From JANMDN01 sp031376285 (lineage in GTDB: Bacteria > Actinomycetota > Thermoleophilia > Miltoncostaeales > Miltoncostaeaceae), in the NCBI GenBank assembly GCA_031376285.1, contig JANMDN010000074.1, positions 1 to 62,266 on the forward strand: a stretch of 62,266 nt of DNA, read 5' to 3'. Positions 17,451-25,289 of the stretch are shown here, one piece after another. Under the pieces are notes generated by a model. It did not search any database. It was not told the DNA's origin and saw nothing but the letters and a program-made list of their open reading frames with translations. The position numbers were made by a program, and so were the translations under genes. Positions within the stretch are counted from its first letter, which is position 1, and each line of letters starts with the position of its first letter.

Positions 17451-18566
17451 TTAGTTGGCTCCGGGAGCTTCGAATCGCCGCTTGAGCTGCTTGTTGCCTT
17501 GGTGCCAAGGAATCCTCCCCTCGTGCTGAAGGCGTCCGAGGATGATCGCCGGTGCGATGCCAAGTCGGGCGGCGAATTCGGGGATTTCGTTCAGGGTTAG
17601 CCGACGCAGTTCGTCATCGTGCTCCGGCGGAATCAGGGTTCTGGCTGCGAAGTCATCTGCGTCTGCCTCCAGCCGGCGCCATTCGGTGTCGGCCTGCCCG
17701 GATCCCGACTCGCCCTTCGCCTTGTCTGTCTCGATGAAGATCGGCTTCTTCTCGTGGAGGAGAATGTGTCCAGCCTCATGAAAGAACGTGAACCAGAAGA
17801 TGTCCTCCCAGCGGCCGCGAAGGCTGAGCTGCAGGAGGGCTTTCCGCGGCGAAAGCCACCGGGTGGCTCCGTTGACCTTGGCATCTTTGAAAGCGTTCAC
17901 GATAACCATCGCGACGCCAGCTTCCGCGCAGAGTTCCGTGACCCGCGGTTGCCATTGCTCACGGGGCCGCGCGGTCAGCTGACGGACCTCCGCTAGGGCT
18001 GCGCGGAAGCGGTTGGAGTCGTAGTCCTTGCAGGGAATTTGGGCTGCCTCGAGTTCGCCGGCACGCAGCCACGCTTCGAGGGCCCATTCGTCACTCTCGA
18101 ATCTGATCGACTTCCGAAACGCGACGCTCGGAACTCCCCTCAGCTCGGGCGCCGCGACTCCGAGAAACCCAAGTACCCCGCGGACCAGTGCCGCGCCCTT
18201 TGCGTCCTTCGCCAAGAAACCTCTCGCCTTTAGTTCCTGGACGGGATAGCGCCCTGCCCAGGCGACAGCATCGTCAGATGCGAGCGAAAAGGCCTCCTCC
18301 CCTCGCGCAAGGTCGGCCCGGTACTGCCCTTCCCTCTTGAGCCAAAAGTCCGCCGTGGAGCCGATCACTTTTTCCAAGGCGAGCGCGAGGTCGGCGGAGA
18401 TTGGAGCGGTTCCCTTGACGACCCCGTTGACGTGTTTGAGTGACACGCCGAGACGGCGCGCGAGTTCGGTCTGGCTGATCGCCCGGTCATCGAGGATCTC
18501 GAGGAGTGTCTCCCCGGGCGCAACCGCGTAGTCGGGTTGGAAAGCTCTGCCAGCTGCTGACGTCAC
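17451..18566 (-). CDS. higA: HigA-like antitoxin with XRE HTH and ImmA/IrrE metallopeptidase domain
   Basis: A 371-residue protein with GTG start and ribosome site GAAAGGGG 6 bases upstream. Residues 20-75 form an XRE helix-turn-helix (SQTELARRLGVSLKHVNGVV). The C-terminal half has the zinc-peptidase motif FHEAGHILLHE near residue 265 plus a downstream acidic stretch (EADDFAART). This long HigA form combines DNA binding with an ImmA-type protease. It lies 32 bases downstream of the toxin-like gene, in the toxin-first order typical of higBA. It is convergent with the defence operon. It probably represses its own promoter and neutralises HigB. Confidence 0.85.
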   Translation of the reverse strand: MTSAAGRAFQPDYAVAPGETLLEILDDRAISQTELARRLGVSLKHVNGVVKGTAPISADLALALEKVIGSTADFWLKREGQYRADLARGEEAFSLASDDAVAWAGRYPVQELKARGFLAKDAKGAALVRGVLGFLGVAAPELRGVPSVAFRKSIRFESDEWALEAWLRAGELEAAQIPCKDYDSNRFRAALAEVRQLTARPREQWQPRVTELCAEAGVAMVIVNAFKDAKVNGATRWLSPRKALLQLSLRGRWEDIFWFTFFHEAGHILLHEKKPIFIETDKAKGESGSGQADTEWRRLEADADDFAARTLIPPEHDDELRRLTLNEIPEFAARLGIAPAIILGRLQHEGRIPWHQGNKQLKRRFEAPGAN

Positions 18567-18598
18567 GAATGCCCCTTTCCTTGCTGCGGTGCGTATTC

Positions 18599-18931
18599 CT
18601 AGTGGTAGTCGACGATCTCAATGATCCTGATGGCGGACACCCTGGACCAATCGAGACCGCCATCAGGCTTGAGTGGAGGGTCGTTGTCCTCTGGAGTGAA
18701 TACGAGTCGTCGGGGTCCGTCGAGGTTGATGGCGAGCTGCCCGTGCCGGTCAGCTTTGAGTTCGTGGCATTTGCCGGCTAGTTGCCGCATCTCTTCCAAC
18801 GTTTCGGCCGCGCGAAGATCCGCCAGCCGAGCCATCACCTTTCGCGCCCCGTCCCGGCCGTAGGCCTTGAGCAGAGCGGCTTGCGACTCGCAGCGGTCTT
18901 GCAGTCGAGAGTCCGTGAACGTTATCTCCAT
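18599..18931 (-). CDS. higB: HigB/RelE-like toxin
   Basis: A 110-residue protein of the RelE/HigB killer-protein size and pattern: an N-terminal helix pair, LAGKCHELKADRHGQLAIN in the core and LVFTPEDNDPP followed by a final strand IRIIEIVDYH. Family members cut mRNA on the ribosome. It is immediately upstream of the HigA-ImmA gene on the same strand, and the pair would act as an addiction module. A palindromic GTATAC at 19001-19006 lies upstream in the shared divergent region. Confidence 0.75.
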   Translation of the reverse strand: MEITFTDSRLQDRCESQAALLKAYGRDGARKVMARLADLRAAETLEEMRQLAGKCHELKADRHGQLAINLDGPRRLVFTPEDNDPPLKPDGGLDWSRVSAIRIIEIVDYH

Positions 18932-19040
18932 CGGACAGAGACGAGGTTTCCTTTACCCAGACGGTCAGTCATCGTCGGAAGAAGTCTGAACCAGACCAGT
19001 GTATACTTCACGGAGATCGGCCGCTAGGTCGTTCGACTGG

Positions 19041-19068
19041 AGGTGCGGGGCCAATAGGCCCCGCACCT
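19041..19068. promoter_or_regulatory. Perfect 12-bp inverted repeat upstream of the ubiquitin-like operon
   Basis: AGGTGCGGGGCC and its exact complement are separated by AATA, 62 bases before the ATG at 19131. A TATACT box at 19002-19007 lies upstream, so the hairpin would be in the 5' leader of the operon. It may be an attenuator or an operator. There is no T-tract, so a plain terminator is less likely. Confidence 0.5.
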
Positions 19069-19130
19069 GAACCCCGGACAACCGCGAGCCCTAGAAAAGC
19101 GACGGAAGTCCAAGGAAAAGGAATCTATCA

Positions 19131-19415
19131 ATGGATACGACCACCAAGGCCGATGAGGCCACCACGCAGCGCGCAACCAAGGTCGCCGTCAACTTCGGCG
19201 GCGAGCTTCGGCGGTTTGCCTATCGCCCCCAGATCACCGTGGCAGACCTCCGTAACGAGGCGATCCACGCGTTTGGGATTGCGACCAACCCCCATCTGCT
19301 CGGCCTATTCGACGAGCAGGATCAGGAACTTCAAGACGCCCACACTCTCCACGATGCCGGGGTGCGGCCGAACGACTGCCTGGTCCTTCGCCCTTCCGCA
19401 GTTCGAGCGGGCTGA
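19131..19415 (+). CDS. Ubiquitin-like protein with C-terminal glycine
   Basis: A 94-residue protein. After a 16-residue leader it follows the beta-grasp pattern of ubiquitin: KVAVNFGGELRRFAYRP, ITVADLRNEAIHAFGI, then ELQDAHTLHDAGV and NDCLVLRPSAVRAG. The HTL-D-AGV-x-LVLR stretch lines up with the same region of ubiquitin, and the last residue is glycine, exposed without processing. It heads an operon with a JAB peptidase and an E1-like enzyme, so it is the likely modifier that is activated and removed. Whether it is attached to protein, to a lipid or used as a sulfur carrier cannot be told from sequence. An AAGGA ribosome site precedes the ATG. Confidence 0.8.
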   Translation: MDTTTKADEATTQRATKVAVNFGGELRRFAYRPQITVADLRNEAIHAFGIATNPHLLGLFDEQDQELQDAHTLHDAGVRPNDCLVLRPSAVRAG

Positions 19416-19416
19416 G

Positions 19417-19863
19417 GTGCATCTGATTGTCGGTGAGCGGCTGCTTGAGCAGTCGCTCACCACGCTCCGCTTGTGCGGCGAGGGAAGCCGCGAGTGCATG
19501 CTGTTCTGGCTGGCGGCGTGTGATGGATGCGAGCAGGTCGTCGAAGTGGCGCACCTGCCGCACGCCGCGACCCACGGGAGCTGCGAGATCGACGGGCGCG
19601 CGCTCAACGGTCTCTGGCGACGCTTGGCGACCGAGGACCTGCGAATCGTCGCGCAAGTTCACACTCATCCGGGAGCCGCTTTCCACAGCCGAACCGACGA
19701 CCAGTTCCCCGTCCTTCCGCGGGTCGGCTTGCTCTCGCTCGTGGTGCCAAATTTCGCATTGACGGAATTCGACCCCTCGGAGTGCTTCCTTGGGAGGCTC
19801 GAAGCCGACGGAAGCTGGACACAGCTCGATCCTGAAAGGGCGGTCTCGTGGCCACGGAATTAG
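19417..19863 (+). CDS. JAB/MPN (JAMM) metallopeptidase
   Basis: A 148-residue protein starting at GTG 19417, one base after the stop of the ubiquitin-like gene. The JAMM motif is complete: a glutamate in SRECMLFW and the zinc site HTHPGAAFHSRTDDQF (H-x-H then S and D). Bacterial JAB proteins remove or trim ubiquitin-like modifiers. In this operon the partner is the 94-residue protein just upstream. The 3' end overlaps the E1-like gene by 16 bases, indicating coupled translation. Alternative roles are sulfur-carrier processing as in the CysO/Mec+ pair. Confidence 0.85.
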   Translation: MHLIVGERLLEQSLTTLRLCGEGSRECMLFWLAACDGCEQVVEVAHLPHAATHGSCEIDGRALNGLWRRLATEDLRIVAQVHTHPGAAFHSRTDDQFPVLPRVGLLSLVVPNFALTEFDPSECFLGRLEADGSWTQLDPERAVSWPRN

Positions 19864-21161
19864 AAGCACTCGCCCGGACCGCGTTGCTCGTCCAGACCGA
19901 CTACTTCCCGTGTGCCAGTTTGGAGGAGATCGTCGCGGTCTTGGCCGGCTATCGCGTCTCGATTTCGGCGGACGAGACCGCGCTCGCCACGGCCGCCGGG
20001 CGCACAGCCCTCGTCGCCACGTTCATTGCGGCCGCCCAGCTTGGAGCCAATATCCGCCTCGATGTCCCACCCGGGATCATTGACGGCAACCAGCCTCCCC
20101 TCCAGTCAGGAGACCTCGCGGAATCACTGCTTCACCATGGTCGCGAGCTGATTATCCCTCCCAGTCGACTCGCGCAGGTCGATTGTTCCTTTGCCTTTGG
20201 CGCGAGGACCGCCGAACACGATTTCGTTGTCTCGGGCGACAGCTGGGGATCGCGCCTCGACCTTGACCGTGCGCGCGGGAGCTGGACCGGCGAGCTTCCG
20301 TTCGGTGGCCTCTTCGCCGCCGCGCTCGCCTCAGCCGAAGTGTTTCGAGGAGCGCTTCGCCAACTCGCCGCGCATCATCCAACGCCCTCAAACCTCCGAC
20401 TGCAGACTCGCCCGTCGCGGCTAAACGTGCCCCCCCTTCCCCTCACACCAGACCTCGACCTGGGCGACGTGGACTTCGTAAGCGCCGGCGCGATCACCCA
20501 CAGCGCGCTCGCGGTTCTCTTTCGTCTGGATGGATTGGCTGGGCGCCTCCGGATCATGGACGACGACCGGTACGCCGTCAGCAATCTCAACAGGTACGCG
20601 CTGATCAGTCGTCCGCTCGTCGGCCACGCCAAGGCAGCCCCGCTCGTCGACTACGCGCGAGACGGCCTGGAGATTGTGGGCGTCCCTGTCCGAGTCTGCG
20701 ACGAGACGATGGGGAGCATCGGCGGACTCTCCGCACGCGTATGCGTCGGAGTCGACGAAATCCCCGCGCGCTGGTTCGTTCAAGATCGCGCCCCCGGATG
20801 GGTCGGCGTTGGCGCAACGAGCCACCTCTTCGCGATGGCATCCAGTCACCCTCATGGGACACCCTGCGCGGGCTGCCTCCACCCGAAGGACGATCCCCAA
20901 CCGATGCTGGAGATCCCGACGGTCTCGTTCGTCTCCCTCCTCGGCGGGGTCCTACTTGCCTACCGGTTGATCGAAGACTGTCTGGCACGACCGGCAACCG
21001 CGTCCTCGACCCAGATCCTGGACGCGATGAATCTCGCGTCTCCGAGCACGGTGTTGTCGCGCGAGGTCCCGCGGTCCCGATCTTGTCCGGCGCGATGCCT
21101 CAACCAAGGCAAAACCACCGCCACCCTCACGTCGCAATGGGTCGTCCCCGACCGAGCCTAA
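19848..21161 (+). CDS. E1-like (ThiF/MoeB) adenylyltransferase
   Basis: A 437-residue protein starting GTG, with ribosome site GAAAGG. Residues 1-200 are an N-terminal region typical of bacterial E1-like proteins in ubiquitin-related operons (ELPFGGLFAAALASAEVFRG). The adenylation domain follows: an altered glycine loop SAGAITHSAL, then DDDRYAVSNLNRY with the SNLNR arginine, and GVDEIPARWFVQD. CAGC and CPARC can form a zinc site. The usual GxGxxG is not conserved, so nucleotide binding may be atypical. It would activate the C-terminal glycine of the ubiquitin-like protein. No E2 gene or E2 Cys motif was seen nearby. Confidence 0.82.
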   Translation: MATELEALARTALLVQTDYFPCASLEEIVAVLAGYRVSISADETALATAAGRTALVATFIAAAQLGANIRLDVPPGIIDGNQPPLQSGDLAESLLHHGRELIIPPSRLAQVDCSFAFGARTAEHDFVVSGDSWGSRLDLDRARGSWTGELPFGGLFAAALASAEVFRGALRQLAAHHPTPSNLRLQTRPSRLNVPPLPLTPDLDLGDVDFVSAGAITHSALAVLFRLDGLAGRLRIMDDDRYAVSNLNRYALISRPLVGHAKAAPLVDYARDGLEIVGVPVRVCDETMGSIGGLSARVCVGVDEIPARWFVQDRAPGWVGVGATSHLFAMASSHPHGTPCAGCLHPKDDPQPMLEIPTVSFVSLLGGVLLAYRLIEDCLARPATASSTQILDAMNLASPSTVLSREVPRSRSCPARCLNQGKTTATLTSQWVVPDRA

Positions 21162-21404
21162 CGCCAGGCGGACCGTCTTCCCGCGCCACAGATCTCCGGC
21201 TACCCACGTTTCCCCCGATACTCCCCAAACGTTCGGGGCGGCATCAACGTACTCCCAGATCTAAAACGGGCTACTTCTTGACCTCTCTACGGCGGACCCG
21301 TGAGAGGGTGCGTCGCACCACGGCAGCAAAGCCGGTCAAGAAATCCCGCCGGTCCCCCCTTGCCCCAAGCGTTGGCTGGGCGACGGCGAGGTAAGCTTCC
21401 GTCG
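21162..21404. other. 243-bp gap after the E1-like gene
   Basis: No gene supported. A frame open from 21300 runs into the following CDS, but its residues 1-35 are basic and low in complexity and look like untranslated leader. No clear terminator or promoter found. Confidence 0.3.
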
Positions 21405-21917
21405 ATGCGCGAGGCACAATCCGACTCAGGGATCGTGATCGATGGCCTCGGGCCTGGCGACCTTCTTCTGCTCTGGGATGAGGTCATGAGGGCCCTAAAG
21501 GCGAAGAAGGTGATCCGCTCGTACAACAATCCGGTTGGAGACTTCTGCGAGTTTCTCGTCGCGCACCACTACGGTGTCCAGCTCGCGAGGGCGTCGAGCA
21601 CGAGTTACGACCTAGAAACCCAGGACGGCAAACGGATTCAGGTGAAGGGACGTCGCTGCACCGAGGACCGGTGGCCGGCGCACTTCGGTGCGATTGGAGG
21701 CCTCGACGAGAGCAATCCCGGCTTCGATCTTCTCGTCGGAGTAGTGCTGAAGTCCGACTTCACCGTTGCCGGAGCCTGGCGAGCCCCATGGTCGGTCGTC
21801 CGCGATCTCGCCACCGAGCACAAGCCATGGGGACCCCATCGGCGCAAGCTGACCCTGAGCACATTCCAAAGGGATCCGCGTGCAGAGGTCTTCGAACTCG
21901 CATATCCTTGGTCGTAG
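21405..21917 (+). CDS. PD-(D/E)XK-like restriction nuclease fold protein
   Basis: A 170-residue protein with ATG at 21405. Residues 45-90 read NPVGDFCEFLVAHHYG, then SYDLETQDGKRIQVKGRR. The D ... (E/Q)-V-K spacing is the core of PD-(D/E)XK nucleases, with an upstream conserved glutamate-bearing helix. The C-terminal half has FDLLVGVVLKSDF, the usual third core strand. Similar small proteins are annotated as restriction-like or DUF6998-type. It lies 243 bases after the ubiquitin-like operon, and may be its effector or the last gene of the defence block before the first tRNA-derived site. Confidence 0.6.
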   Translation: MREAQSDSGIVIDGLGPGDLLLLWDEVMRALKAKKVIRSYNNPVGDFCEFLVAHHYGVQLARASSTSYDLETQDGKRIQVKGRRCTEDRWPAHFGAIGGLDESNPGFDLLVGVVLKSDFTVAGAWRAPWSVVRDLATEHKPWGPHRRKLTLSTFQRDPRAEVFELAYPWS

Positions 21918-22098
21918 TACAGCCTCGCTACTGACTCGCACCCTGCCAGGCGCCTCCCGGAGCTGACCCGCGCGGGCTTGCACGCTCCCTGGGGAAGGTC
22001 TGGGGTTTGCTCTGGCGTCCGCGGGGACGCCTGACTACGTCGTGGGCTTGCCGAACTGCTGAGAATTACGCTGGGAGGGTTGGCGCCCCGTCGTAAAA

Positions 22099-22263
22099 GC
22101 GCCAGAAATGCGCCAGTGAGGTCCGGAATCCAGCGTATTCCAGCGGACTTGAGCGGACAACGGACCCACTCGTATCAGCGAAGAAATCCCTGCTCATCAC
22201 CATTAAATGGCTTGCTGTGAGGGAAGGCGACGGTGGGATTTGAACCCACGAATAACGGTTTTG
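22099..22263 (-). repeat. tRNA-Cys-derived attachment-like site 1
   Basis: The core at 22223-22263 is the 3' half of tRNA-Cys read on the minus strand (T-arm GGTTCAAATCC and acceptor). It shares 41 identical bases with three other copies. A pair of GCGCCAG repeats with TGCGCCAG sits at 22099-22117. This copy departs from the others just after ACGGTTTTG, where they continue CAGACC. Right-hand arm repeats are not clear here. Bases 22205-22263 are identical to 24922-24980 of site 2. Read as an integrase att site. Confidence 0.7.
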
Positions 22264-22385
22264 GTGACCACTGCGTCCCAACACACTGGCGGCTGGCGGA
22301 CGGAGTGGCCCGTCTCTGTGCTGCTGTCTCCGCCAAGGACTCTGGGGACACGTGCAACCTCGCCGAGTGCGAGCGCTCGCGGTGT

Positions 22386-23414
22386 TCAGTGCGCGTTCTG
22401 CGGGGCGGTAGGCGGGGACCATGAGTAGTCGTCAATCGATGCCAAGGTGGGCAGTCCGCCCATCATTTCCGAGCGGAGGAACGAGGTAACGAGGCGTTTG
22501 ACGACGGTGGCGACGGTGCCGATGGCCTCAACGAGCTTCTCTCCGTAGGGCGAACCAAAGGCGACCGAGCCGACTTGGGCGCGCCCAGCGTCGTCAGGGG
22601 GTGCGATGAGGACATTGACGACGTCTTCCATCGCCGTTGCGTCGAGGTCGCCGAGAGCGGTTACCGGGCCGTGACCGTCGTGCGGGTTGGCCGCGGTCCA
22701 CCCTGTCGTGGTCGGCGAGCAATCTTCGTAGAGCACCCTCGTTCCGTGCCGGTATCGGTTGTTGACAGTCCGCACGCTGTGACCCTGCTGGCCCGCAATG
22801 CTGGAACCCGGCTGACGGAAGAGGTCATGGATCTCTGCAGCGTTGATCGGTCCGAGCTGGATGACCTCAGCTGCCGCCGCGATGGCCCTCCGGACCTCGG
22901 ACTCGTCTGCTCCCTGGGCCTCGAGTTTCACGCGAATTTCGGCGTCGCTTGGGACTGCAAGAAGAGCTCGCCAGTCGCCTTCGGATAGGTGCCGTAGCGC
23001 CTTGAAGCGAGCTTCTGTGTTCTTGTCTTGCTGGCAGTAGGCGCGCAGCAGATCCTCACCATTTCGATGAGCTTGGATGGCCGCCACCAACCGCCATAGC
23101 TGGTCCAACGCGAGGTAAAGCTCCTCCACCATCGCCATGTGCCGATGCTCACGGAGATGCCGCCCGAGGTCCCCGCCGACCTCCGGCGGGTCCAGCGATA
23201 GTGCGTGCGCCAAGTCCGCATGGGCTCGCCAGCCGTAGTGGTCGATCGACAACAAGAGCCACAGGGCGTGTTCAGGCATCCGAGCGAGTGCCGCATCGAG
23301 CAGCTCCTGTGGGTAGTGCTCAGTCTGGGGCGTCGGGCGAAGCGCTGGCACCGACCGGGTCGACGAACCGGAAGAATCGGCGGCGGGTGCGCGATGCTGT
23401 TCTCCGAGGGGCAT
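22386..23414 (-). CDS. Hypothetical helical protein, 342 aa
   Basis: I do not recognise this protein. It is largely alpha-helical from about residue 35 to 210 (LLDAALARMPEHALWLLLSI, then EELYLALDQLWRLVAAIQ), followed by a more polar C-terminal half with FGSPYGEKLVEAIGTVATVV. The start may be ATG at 23414 or a later one, since the first 30 residues are low in complexity. It is the only gene between tRNA-Cys site 1 and the tRNA-Thr-like element. As its neighbours are conflict genes, a defence role is possible, but nothing in the sequence proves it. Confidence 0.6.
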   Translation of the reverse strand: MPLGEQHRAPAADSSGSSTRSVPALRPTPQTEHYPQELLDAALARMPEHALWLLLSIDHYGWRAHADLAHALSLDPPEVGGDLGRHLREHRHMAMVEELYLALDQLWRLVAAIQAHRNGEDLLRAYCQQDKNTEARFKALRHLSEGDWRALLAVPSDAEIRVKLEAQGADESEVRRAIAAAAEVIQLGPINAAEIHDLFRQPGSSIAGQQGHSVRTVNNRYRHGTRVLYEDCSPTTTGWTAANPHDGHGPVTALGDLDATAMEDVVNVLIAPPDDAGRAQVGSVAFGSPYGEKLVEAIGTVATVVKRLVTSFLRSEMMGGLPTLASIDDYSWSPPTAPQNAH

Positions 23415-23618
23415 ACGCTCGCCAACCTACTCCCGCCGGTTGCCGCCAGGAGACGGCAAGGGCGGCCGAGCCACCGCGCGACGGATCTCCCGCACCGTCT
23501 CCCGCACCGTCTGAGTCGTCCCCGCACCGCATTCATAGGTACTCAGACGCATTTTGCGGCAACTTCCACTTCGCTCACCCGTGCCCAACAAGTTCCGTTT
23601 TTGCAGGCATTTCCTAGA

Positions 23619-23688
23619 AGCCGGAATCGGGATTCGAACCCGAGACCTGCCGCTTACAAGGCGGATGCTCTGGCCGACCGATCGGGCT
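23619..23688 (-). tRNA. tRNA-Thr(TGT)-like element, probably degenerate
   Basis: On the minus strand the loop CTTGTAA (anticodon TGT) sits in a CCGC/GCGG stem, followed by a standard T-arm (GGGTTCGAATCCC) and acceptor strand TCCGGCT. A 5' strand AGCCCGA pairs with 6 of 7 positions. The D-arm is short by several bases, so this is likely a pseudo-tRNA or an attachment-site remnant rather than a working gene. Confidence 0.45.
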
Positions 23689-23772
23689 TTGCTCTCTAGG
23701 CTCGCTGTCCCACCGGTCTCGACATGGCGGGCCCTTCACCTTCTGCCCGAGCCTGTTTGGCTCATCGTCTGT

Positions 23773-24702
23773 CTAGAGGCGGGTCCACGGCGCGACGGAC
23801 AGAGCCGATGACTTGGCGCTGACGAACACAAGCAGCTCGGGTTCGATGGTCAGGTGAATCTTCCCACGGGCGATCGCAAGGACGTTGTCGAAGTGCGTGA
23901 ACCCGTTCGTATCAAGGCGCAGGACCTGTTCCTTTGTCGCGGCAAGCCACGCCAAGAATCCAGCGATGCCCTCCGGGTGGTCCTTGAGGTAGGTCGCAAG
24001 ACGTCGGAAGAGCTTCGGAAAGATCACCCCGGTCGTCTCGAGCATCGCCCGGTTCGGCGCCATCGTGCCGCTTTGGGAGAGGTCACTGCCCCAAAGACCC
24101 TTCCTCGCAACCCGGGCCCGGACCGCAGCCCGGGACAACACCACTCGAAGGTCCGGGAAAAGCGTGTCATAGAACAGCGGATAAGCCTGGCCCGCCGCGA
24201 TCGACTTGTAGTTCAGGCTGGCCCGAAGGAGCCTCGCGTCCAGATTCATCGACGTCCCGTTCGGTGCGACCGGGGCGCCCGCGAACGCAAACGACACCGG
24301 CCGGCCGTGAACCTCAAGCGACCGCGACAAGATAAACCCCGGGATCCGGTCCTTCCCCGCCGGGACCGGCGGCTTGACCCGGACAAGCTCCGGCGGCGAG
24401 TAGGGCACCGGGTTCATCCCGAGCCGACCGGTCAGGAAATCCCGAGCCTCGTCAGCCAACGGCCGCGGCTGGTGGGTGCCATCAAAGTGCAACTCAAGCG
24501 CGTCGATCCCTTCAAACCGCAACTGGGTGGAGCCGATCGCCGTCAACCGAACCCCAGCCCCGACCCGATCCAACCGGTCAAGCAGCGCTGGCGTCTTTGG
24601 TTTGAACTGCATCGAGTCGCCATCGGGCTCGAAGCCGCTCGGGTTCCCGCTCGCGGTCTGGCCGACGAGATGGAACGTCCCTTCGATCAACGTGAACGGC
24701 AA
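23773..24702 (-). CDS. Staphylococcal-nuclease-like (thermonuclease family) protein
   Basis: A 309-residue protein. The first 110 residues follow the SNase fold: FEPDGDSMQF (GD-x-x-x-F strand), LRFEGIDALELHF (R-x-x-GID-x-x-E) and PLADEARDFLTGRLG. A later stretch VRARVARKGLWGSDLS resembles the C-terminal SNase signature. The arginine and acidic residues of the active site seem present, so it may cut DNA or RNA. The central and C-terminal parts are unusual for the family and hold FPKLFRRLATYLKDHPEG. No signal peptide is seen. It lies between the tRNA-Thr-like element and att site 2. Confidence 0.6.
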   Translation of the reverse strand: MPFTLIEGTFHLVGQTASGNPSGFEPDGDSMQFKPKTPALLDRLDRVGAGVRLTAIGSTQLRFEGIDALELHFDGTHQPRPLADEARDFLTGRLGMNPVPYSPPELVRVKPPVPAGKDRIPGFILSRSLEVHGRPVSFAFAGAPVAPNGTSMNLDARLLRASLNYKSIAAGQAYPLFYDTLFPDLRVVLSRAAVRARVARKGLWGSDLSQSGTMAPNRAMLETTGVIFPKLFRRLATYLKDHPEGIAGFLAWLAATKEQVLRLDTNGFTHFDNVLAIARGKIHLTIEPELLVFVSAKSSALSVAPWTRL

Positions 24703-24813
24703 CCCGCCCCTCCCCGCGCTCGTGACGACTCAGGTGAGGCTTACCCATCCGGCCACCCGTTGCAACCCGCCGTCACAATCGAGGCGACCCCGTGCGCGGT
24801 CCCGGCCCGTCAA

Positions 24814-25065
24814 TGGGCCAGAAAATGGGCCAGTCGTAGCCCGGTTCTGGCCCATTCCAGCGGACTTGGGCGGACGACCGGCCTGAAGCGCCGCAGAAAG
24901 AAAGTCCTGCTCAACGCGATGAAATGGCTTGCTGTGAGGGAAGGCGACGGTGGGATTTGAACCCACGAATAACGGTTTTGCAGACCCCCGCGGCAAATCG
25001 GATAATCCCTGCAAATGGGCCATTATTCCCGCGAGCAGACCGGGAATGCGCCAGAGAATGCGCCC
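24814..25065 (-). repeat. tRNA-Cys-derived attachment-like site 2
   Basis: The core is 24940-24980 plus CAGACC, which reads on the minus strand as the tRNA-Cys anticodon loop CTGCAAA onward. The left pair is TGGGCCAGAAAATGGGCCAG at 24814-24833, with a further TGGCCCATTCCA near 24848. The right side has CCTGCAAAT near 25008 and the pair TGCGCCAGAGAATGCGCC near 25047. This is the same layout as sites 3 and 4 and suggests arm-type and core-type integrase sites. Confidence 0.75.
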
Positions 25066-25289
25066 GTCCGCCATGTCGGGCGACGGCTCGCGGCCCATTG
25101 CGCTCGAACTCGTAGGGCACTGACCGGAGGGGACGCGAAGTGGACGGTTCTTGGTCAACGTGCCGGGATGCGTTTCAGAGATGCTTCACCGGTACCTGGG
25201 TCGACTGGCGCTTGATCCAAAATCGCCAGAAGGCAACGCCTCGACGACCGGCGTGGGTCGATGTCCGTACCGCTTGGAAAACTGTCCTT

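Noticed and set aside
22207..22428. Short plus-strand ORFs through each tRNA-Cys core (frames reading RRWDLNPRIT)
   Set aside because: They are translations of the tRNA fragment, recurring at all four sites; not proteins.
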